Of a stretch of 64,000 nucleotides of DNA, positions 59,901 through 64,000 are shown in pieces. Both the position numbers and the translations under genes were made by a program. The DNA lies in contig OX345639.1 in the NCBI GenBank assembly GCA_947044365.1, forward strand, positions 8,570,718 to 8,634,717, given 5' to 3'. The stretch's first letter is position 1; each line of letters starts with the position of its first letter. This DNA comes from Petrosia ficiformis (taxonomy: Eukaryota; Porifera; Demospongiae; Haplosclerida; Petrosiidae). The notes beneath the pieces were generated by a model that was given only the letters and a program-made list of their open reading frames with translations, did no database searches and was not told the origin of the DNA.

Positions 59901-62869
59901 CTGGATAGTTGATACAGCATCAATCTGGATTCACTGTACCAAACTGGATAGTTGATACAGCATCAATCTAGATTCACTGTACCAAACTGGTGTGATAGTT
60001 GATACAGCATCAATCTAGATTCACTGTACCAAACTGGTGTGATAGTTGATACAGTATCAATCTGGATTCACTGTACCAAACTGGGGTGATAGTTGATACA
60101 GTATCAATCTGGATTCACTGTACCAAACTGGTGTGATAGTTGATACAGTATCAATCTGGATTCACTGTACCAAACTGGTGTGATAGTTGATACAGTATCA
60201 ATCTGGATTCACTGTACCAAACTGGTATGATAGTTGATACAGTATCAATCTGGATTCACTGTACCAAACTGGTGTGATAGTTGATACAGTATCAATCTGG
60301 ATTCACTGTACCAAACTGGTGTGATAGTTGATACAGTATCAATCTGGATTCACTGTACCAAACTGGTGTGATAGTTGATACAGTATCAATCTGGATTCAC
60401 TGTACCAAACTGGTGTGATAGTTGATACAGCATCAAAACTGGATTAAAAGCAGAGTGTGTGAAATGTGTTTAATAAAGTTATACACACTGTTATTGATAA
60501 GATGATATGGTACACTATTGAACCAAACAGCTTCTTATTTGGCACAGCACATTTGCTTTTAAAGATTATAATTATATTGCACTTGTAGTTTACAGTGTCA
60601 ACTAATTGTTAATCTGCCAATTTGGCCATACCACAATCAACAAGAATAGTCATGAAGAAAAACATCACTTTTAATTATCCTCACCGCAAACCGTAGGTGG
60701 AAGGGTGTGGCAATCATATTGTGTGTGTGTTTGTGTCTGTCTGTCTGTTCACACATTTCTGGGAAAACTAGGAACAACATTGGAGGCTCAAATGAGCTAC
60801 TGGCAGACTTTATTGTAACCAATATATAAGTAATAGTATAGCAATACGTGTTATAGATGCTTATTACCATGTTGTAATAAGTTCAGTGGAGTTTTTTATT
60901 GAGTCTTATTAACACATTAGAATTTTTAAAAATACCGCTGAAGAAGACCTTTAGGTTGAAACATTCAGCTTTTATTAATATTTTTTAAAGAAAATTCTAC
61001 CGTGTTAGTAAGGCTCAATAAAAAACTCCACTGATTTATAGCAATTCTTGTTTTAATATAGCCCCACTTGAGTGCCCACATTAAAATACGTTTTATATTC
61101 TAAAGGATGCTACAACGCATATTGAGTTACTGTACATGTCCATTACATGATTTAAAACACTGGCAGGTGATGCCTTTCCTGCAATCTCATTGGTCAGAAT
61201 TTCGCATTAATAATTGTTAATAACTTTCTTATGTCTGAAACCCAATCTATTAACTACATTGTTACATTTTAATGGTTCTTGTATAAAATTTGAAATGTAT
61301 TTCAAGCACCACAGCCAGTAATTGCAGTTTTTATAAGCTGTTTCATCCAGTTGCACTATAGACACTTTATTAACTGAGCCTCTCCCCACAGAATGACACA
61401 ACATCTTTAATTGTATATGCAACATGCATATAATTAGTAATTATATTAAATTATTGTGATATATTTCCGACTGCAGAACATTGGCTCCATAAACATTAGT
61501 CATAAAATTAGTCATGTTCTCATTTTATTGTAATTGTGTAGCCACTAATGTTCAGTCATTGTATTTCTAGTCAATATCATTTTTAAGTTTGTATATAAGT
61601 TCATTCTGTTTTCATAGTGATCAGTCTAGTTACTGGTAAAATATATATATACCCTAACTCTCTGGGACTGTAACATATATGTCATGATGAAGCCACCCTT
61701 CAAAGCTTCCAGTGCTATAAATGTGCTTACCATGAGTTCATCTTGGTTTGATATGTGCACTGTGTGGTTTGCGGCTTCATTAAGCTGTATAAACTAAGTC
61801 ATGGAATAGATTATGTCATGCCCACTTGTGCAATACCAGGGTCTCCAGCTTGGTGTCTATAAAACCTGATTCATGGAAAAGCAATCATAGGGATGGCCAT
61901 AATGTCTGATGTATTGATGTGATTTAAGATTATTGGGAAATCTTCATTTGGTAATCAAAAATCCCTTAATATTTTTTTATTTTCAATATTTTTACATTTA
62001 TTATAATTATTATATTTTGATTTCATTTTCACTGTCAGAGTTAGATTAAACAAACGGAGAACAAGAGCTAAATCAGCCATGAATTCTAAACTGATGGTGA
62101 AACACAGAGATATGACTGAAGATGAAATATATGCACAGGTATATGTGTGTGTGTGTGTGTGTATGTGTGGGTGTGTAGGTGGGTGTGGGTGTGGGTGTGT
62201 GTGTATGTGTGTATGACTGTGAGTATTGTGCAACACTACACACAAATGCCTGCTCTTCAGCCATTTTGTACCTGAGTATCTATGAAGACCTATCATTAGA
62301 TTCTTAGATAGTCTTGTCCAGACTGCCATGCCCTAAGAGTGAAAGTATGTCTGGAACACTTGCTTCAAATTCTTGGTCCATGAGTGAAATGTTCATTTCC
62401 ACTCCAAAAGGACGTTCATTGTTAACGAACATCATTTTTGAGCATAAAAGACGTTCGACACTTGACCAAGACTTTGAAGTAACTATTCCAGACCATTTCT
62501 GTCTGGGGATGATACTAGTTCATAGAAATCACTTTTAATTGGGTTCCTGTACTCATGGCGATATAGTGACCATTTAAAACTGAACAAAATTATTTTCATT
62601 TACAAATGATATAATTATATATTTATTAATTAATTATTGTATAAAATTGTTTTGTTATAATCTAGGAAGTGCGTTTAACACAACTTGAACCTGTTGTTTT
62701 GGAAGAGGAGGAAGAAGAAGATTTTGAGATTGGAGATGCAACTGGGTCTGAAAGAGAAGGACAGAGTTCAAGTGAAGATGAAGGAAAGGAATCTCCTGTT
62801 CCACAAGTCGATGAAACTGACAAAGATGATGAATTTGAAAAGGCATTTAGTAGTGGAGAAGAAGACTAA
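44956..62869 (+). CDS. PAF1: RNA polymerase II-associated factor PAF1 (Paf1 complex), 15 exons, complete
   Basis: Scaffold subunit of the nuclear Paf1 transcription-elongation complex. Exons: 44956-44984, 45042-45083, 45582-45674, 45725-45849, 46661-46727, 47481-47582, 48526-48574, 48628-48684, 50427-50495, 50571-50674, 51799-51915, 54739-54805, 56399-56460, 62039-62138, 62666-62869. The total of 1287 bases is divisible by three, 428 residues, shorter than the human ~530 mainly in the acidic tail. Recognisable blocks: [162 protein letters not shown]; Glu-rich C-terminus ending FSSGEED. The intron at 45675-45724 is only 50 bases, whereas intron 13 is 5.6 kb. Several introns are filled with tandem arrays, one repeating the exon 12 donor. 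Confidence 0.95.
45852..46585 (+). repeat. TGTCCCTGTGTGTTTCTGTG cryptic array in PAF1 intron 4
   Basis: About 30 units of roughly 24 bases (CTGTGTGTTTCTGTGTCTGT CC and TATCC variants). It begins within a few bases of the exon 4 donor at 45850. It gives open frames in all three plus registers made of Cys/Val/Ser/Leu; these are artefacts. Confidence 0.94.
46787..46925 (+). repeat. ~48-bp array, three units
   Basis: GCCTATATGTCATAATCCAT followed by ATTGCGCATATACAGCAATTT, repeated three times with decay. PAF1 intron 5. Confidence 0.85.
46967..47142. mobile_element. MITE-like family D, copy 1 (CAGTGAAACCTCTCTA ends)
   Basis: Starts CAGTGAAACCTCTCTACTCA and ends AATAGAGAGGTTTCTCTG, with TA on each side. 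Interior GTCCTCATTTCAGGG-type motifs. Copies at 52065-52230 and 56781-56948. The terminus and TA flanks resemble non-autonomous Tc1/mariner-pogo elements (inference). Confidence 0.75.
47583..48480 (+). repeat. Complex array of GACTACTGGTCCATTGT units in PAF1 intron 6
   Basis: Higher-order mixture of TATTAGACTACTGGTCCATT, ATTAATGGATTACTGGTACA, TTGTCTAGTGGACTATTGGT and GTTGAGTGGACTCTATATCT. It starts within about 10 bases of the exon 6 donor. Confidence 0.93.
48705..50060 (+). repeat. 44-bp TACTGTACAATACACTGTACTATA array, about 30 copies
   Basis: Highly homogeneous unit ATACTGTACAATACACTGTA CTATACTGTATTATACTGTACTAT. It gives long frames composed only of Tyr, Cys, Ile, Leu, Val and Thr. It begins about 28 bases beyond the PAF1 exon 8 donor. 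Homogeneity suggests recent expansion. Similar in words to the 11140-11925 array. Confidence 0.95.
50712..50902 (-). mobile_element. Dispersed MITE-like family E, copy 2
   Basis: Inverted relative to 9562-9741: ACTATCACTGTACTTC ... TAGTACTATAGTACTACTTA ... GTACAGTTGACTATCAC. Confidence 0.78.
51012..51205 (-). mobile_element. MITE-like family C, copy 4
   Basis: GAGTTTTTGATATGCACGAG ... CAATTAACAAAGAGTTAATA ... CAGTGCCAAATAAGAAGCTC. It forms a large inverted repeat with copy 5 at 51268-51478, about 60 bases away. Confidence 0.8.
51268..51478 (+). mobile_element. MITE-like family C, copy 5
   Basis: AGTGTTTTTGATAAGCTTAT ... TCTCTCTTTGGGCCAGTGGC ... CAAAACCTGTCAAAAACTTT. Opposite orientation to the neighbouring copy. 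Confidence 0.8.
52065..52230. mobile_element. MITE-like family D, copy 2
   Basis: CAGTGGAACCCCTCTATTGC ... GTCCTCATTTCAGGGGTGAA ... GTCCGGGTTTCACT, ends inverted. PAF1 intron 11. Confidence 0.75.
52388..52510 (+). repeat. Two copies of a ~64-bp TATGCATGGTATGTGCTG unit
   Basis: TGTATGCATGGTATGTGCTG RTAATGTG followed by TG-rich TATGTATGTA runs, twice. Confidence 0.85.
52511..52678 (+). mobile_element. Dispersed repeat family L, copy 2
   Basis: GAGGTGTGGAGACATTGAGC, GGACATTTTGATCTATTTTC, CACTCTTGTCCTGCTCCCC, CGGACAATGTCCTGCATGAC. Inverted relative to 12195-12347. Confidence 0.6.
52760..52956 (-). mobile_element. MITE family A, copy 5
   Basis: Inverted copy. One terminus has changed to TGTCAATAAAAAATCATCAT; the other, GGTGACATTTTATTGACA, is intact. 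Confidence 0.87.
53302..53553 (+). mobile_element. Dispersed repeat family B, copy 7
   Basis: CTCATTCACATTCACTATGA ... CTTCGTTATTGAGTTATAGT ... GTCATTGTGAATGTTAACAG. Confidence 0.8.
53846..53965. mobile_element. Fragment of the CAGTGTTCTGCCCA MITE family
   Basis: CTGCCCACGATAGCAGCCAC, AAATAAATTAACCAC, ACTGGATAAACA and CCACTATTCTAAATA match the 2424-2623 element imperfectly. Confidence 0.55.
54024..54220 (+). mobile_element. MITE family A, copy 6
   Basis: Complete, with TGTCAATAAAATGTCACCAT and ATGGTGACATTTTATTGACA ends and GTATAT/ATATAC flanks. Confidence 0.88.
54243..54322. repeat. ~30-bp inverted repeat with 17-base loop
   Basis: GAACCCATGTAAGTGTGGTC TATCCACT (left) pairs with AGTGGATAGACCACACTTAC ATGGGGTT (right) almost perfectly. 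The loop contains CCAAGGCAAAGCCGATG. A strong foldback; its GC content is high for this region. PAF1 intron 11. Confidence 0.92.
54791..55892 (+). repeat. 50-bp tandem array duplicating the PAF1 exon 12 splice donor, ~22 copies
   Basis: The unit contains AGTAAAGGCTATGAG (the last 15 bases of exon 12), the donor GTATTA and 29 more intronic bases (ATATATGACTGGTATATGAT AATAGTGTAT). Four or five units keep the exonic part exactly; the others read AGTATAGACTATGAG. Fifty is not a multiple of three, so use of a downstream donor would usually shift the frame. Units are otherwise nearly identical, which suggests recent amplification. Confidence 0.95.
56487..56674 (+). mobile_element. MITE family A, copy 7
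   Basis: Both ends present (TGTCAATAAAATGTCACCAT; GGTGACTTTTTATTGACA). It starts 26 bases after the PAF1 exon 13 donor. Confidence 0.87.
56781..56948. mobile_element. MITE-like family D, copy 3 (diverged)
   Basis: AAGTGGAACCTCCCTATATC ... GAGTGTCCTCATTACAGGGG ... AATAGAGAGGTCC. Terminal bases are decayed. Confidence 0.65.
57269..57499. mobile_element. Dispersed MITE-like family K, copy 2
   Basis: AGTACTTGATATAAATTTTT, GTCCAGCAGAAACATCTGGA, CTGCTCTTGACTAATAATTA, ending TTTTGAGCACT. Confidence 0.68.
57955..58275 (+). repeat. ~120-bp tandem array, three copies
   Basis: Units share AGACTCATCCYCAGACCTAG, CCTCATACCCAGGCTCTCTG, ATATTACTATATTGACTTTA and AATACTTACTGTTTTGCC. PAF1 intron 13. Confidence 0.88.
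58281..58398. mobile_element. MITE-like family F, copy 4
   Basis: TGTTTTGCCATTTAATACAA at the left and TTTTCAAAATGGCTGAATAG at the right; internal TTGGATACCAAAGTTCATT as in copy 3. Confidence 0.6.
58505..58740 (+). repeat. ~88-bp tandem array, about three copies
   Basis: GCTAGTAATATACAGAAGGG, TRCASCACC, ATATAGGAGTCTAGTGAGAA, CCCTGTATAATGAAGGGTGT AGCA and GAGCTTAG recur. Confidence 0.82.
59790..60436 (+). repeat. 47-bp tandem array, about 14 copies
   Basis: ATCTGGATTCACTGTACCAA followed by ACTGGTGTGATAGTTGATAC AGTATCA. Early units are shortened (ACTGGATAGTTGATACAGCA). PAF1 intron 13; not close to an exon. Confidence 0.94.
60487..60625 (+). mobile_element. MITE-like family C, copy 6 (degraded)
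   Basis: CACTGTTATTGATAAGATGA, AGCTTCTTATTTGGCACAGC, AACTAATTGTTAATCTGCCA. Confidence 0.6.
60884..61033. mobile_element. Foldback/MITE element with ~45-bp inverted repeats
   Basis: Left arm CAGTGGAGTTTTTTATTGAG TCTTATTAACACATTAGAATT pairs with right arm AATTCTACCGTGTTAGTAAG GCTCAATAAAAAACTCCACTG; about 60 unpaired bases between. 150 bp, single copy seen here. Confidence 0.88.
62139..62215 (+). repeat. (GT)n tract directly after PAF1 exon 14
   Basis: TATATGTGTGTGTGTGTG, GGGTGTGTAGGTGGGTGTGG runs. The exon 14 donor GTATAT is the first part of this tract. Confidence 0.9.
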
Positions 62870-63068
62870 GATAATTTTGTTGAGTTGCAATTTTTTTGCT
62901 TGTATAGGGTGTTTGTACTTTTATGTATTCTGTTTTGGATTCATTTCCGTGTACTATAAACTAATAATTAATTTCCAAAAGATTACAGAAATATACGGAA
63001 ATGTTAATTGCATAAAAAGAGAATCTCTGCTGTCAGTAATAGTATAAGCAAGTTGAAATATCAGAGCT

Positions 63069-63434
63069 ATGGCAGTTGTAATGGATTCTCAATCACTTAC
63101 AAATAATCTGTACGAGCCCACTCCTTCCTATCCTGTAAAGATATTTAAAGTAAAGAATCTGGACGATAAAGGTCGCATAATCCATGTTGGTACTCTTGAA
63201 GTCAACAGTACAGGGATTATATTCAGATATGAGCACCATCCAGAAGCAGTTTCTCATTGGCCTCTAAATTGCATCAGAAGATATGGTATCAGTCTTGAAG
63301 GAGATGTGTTTGCTTTCGAAGCAGGTCGAAAAGCCCCAGATGGAGAAGGCATGTATGCATTTAGAAGTACAGGGACACAAGCATGTGAAATCAGACAAAG
63401 ATTGGACTATTACACACACTACAACTCGTTATGA
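63069..63434 (+). CDS. Stand-alone IRS-type PTB domain protein (FRS2/DOK-like), 121 aa
   Basis: A single open exon from MAVVMDSQ to YTHYNSL and stop. Residues about 20-115 form one IRS-type PTB domain. VKIFKVKNLDDKGRIIHVGT LEV matches its first strands; WPLNCIRRYGISLEGDVFAF and EAGRKAPDGEGMYAF match the phosphopeptide-binding core of FRS2 and DOK proteins, where paired Arg residues (IRRYG and AGRK) contact the ligand. There is no myristoylation glycine, PH domain or Tyr-rich tail, unlike FRS2 or DOK, so it may be a minimal adaptor or a competitor of PTB binding. The ATG is 199 bases after the PAF1 stop, with an in-frame Met four codons later. Upstream non-coding exons cannot be excluded. Same strand as PAF1. 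Confidence 0.85.
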   Translation: MAVVMDSQSLTNNLYEPTPSYPVKIFKVKNLDDKGRIIHVGTLEVNSTGIIFRYEHHPEAVSHWPLNCIRRYGISLEGDVFAFEAGRKAPDGEGMYAFRSTGTQACEIRQRLDYYTHYNSL

Positions 63435-63636
63435 GGTTGTATAATATTATAATGATGTTAACTTTGTTTGGTGTTTGTTTAATTATCTGTTTCATTTACT
63501 TTTTCTTATAAAGATCACAGTAAAATGTAATCCATTCTTTATCATAGTGTCATTTCACTTATTAAATATTCTTGGTAAAGTTTTGTTGTTATAGGACAAA
63601 TTAAATTTTATCTCAATTTTGTCCATAATAAATGTT

Positions 63637-63642
63637 AATTAA
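63637..63642 (+). terminator. Candidate polyadenylation signal AATAAA for the PTB gene
   Basis: AATAAA about 200 bases after the stop codon. A second AATAAA lies at 63720-63725. Confidence 0.55.
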
Positions 63643-63701
63643 GAAATGTTAACATTCAATAATTGTCAACATCTAGTGATAAAAGTAAATTCCAGGTAAT
63701 T

Positions 63702-63934
63702 TCACTTTGCTTGGATAATAATAAACACAAAAAGGAAAGAAGATGTAGAGATCTCAGAATGTATGCAAACAAGTTCAAGATACAATAACGCAGGAGGTAT
63801 AATTAAAGTCACTGAAGGTTCTCTGTTTCCTACCTACCTCAACAAAATTATAATTTTAACATTGCTACAGTATTTTGTAGTTTAGTTACTCACTGTTATC
63901 ATCAATGACTTCATTTAACATGATTACCACATAT
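63702..63934 (-). CDS. Possible 3' end of an unknown minus-strand gene (weak)
   Basis: Two candidate exons, 63934-63894 and 63811-63702, have GT-AG borders and matching phase. They encode VVIMLNEVIDDN joined to MTLIIPPALLYLELVC and on to a stop. No family recognised. The intron would be 82 bases with a poor pyrimidine tract. It may be chance. Confidence 0.2.
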
Positions 63935-64000
63935 CTATAGTGTGTAAGATGTCTTTCATGTGTACCACTTATAGACAAATGTATTTTGTAGTAAGAACCA

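Overview
This is a eukaryotic, almost certainly animal, nuclear window: AT-rich, intron-dense, with GT-AG introns throughout and no bacterial gene architecture. The gene content (RTF1, PAF1, a P4-ATPase flippase, two tyrosinases with a Cys-rich N-terminal region, an isopenicillin-N-epimerase-like aminotransferase, a stand-alone IRS/FRS2-type PTB protein) and the AT-rich, TACATGTA-rich non-coding DNA fit an early-branching metazoan, most likely a sponge. That placement is inference. I rebuilt the genes exon by exon from family motifs and checked that every exon joins its neighbours in consistent phase.

Layout, left to right. (1) 371-13546, minus strand: P4-ATPase, 18 exons, 3' part beyond the left edge. 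(2) 13547-13741: short divergent promoter. (3) 13742-29492, plus: RTF1, 19 exons, 680 aa, complete. (4) 29982-31846, minus: tyrosinase TYR1, 3 exons, 534 aa, tail-to-tail with RTF1. (5) 31847-36740: intergenic, with a MITE and a decayed copy of RTF1 exon 18. (6) 36741-38522, minus: tyrosinase TYR2, 529 aa, with the same exon structure as TYR1. (7) 39761-44859, minus: PLP-dependent class V aminotransferase, 17 exons, 438 aa. (8) 44860-44955: 96-bp divergent promoter. (9) 44956-62869, plus: PAF1, 15 exons, 428 aa. (10) 63069-63434, plus: single-exon PTB-domain protein, 121 aa. (11) 63435-64000: 3' flank with a weak candidate minus-strand gene end.

Two subunits of one nuclear machine, the Paf1 complex (RTF1 and PAF1), lie about 31 kb apart (start to start) in the same orientation. 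Each is divergently paired with an unrelated minus-strand gene. Between them, a tandem duplication made two tyrosinase genes and carried along a fragment of RTF1.

The non-coding DNA is dominated by two repeat types. First, there are long tandem arrays, many of which begin within tens of bases of a splice site. Three of them duplicate the exon-intron boundary itself: a splice acceptor and a splice donor in the P4-ATPase, and a splice donor in PAF1. Second, there are at least a dozen families of short, non-coding, inverted-terminal-repeat elements (MITE-like), most with two to seven copies here, including one 604-bp element flanked by TTAA. I found no tRNA, rRNA, CRISPR array or transposase gene.
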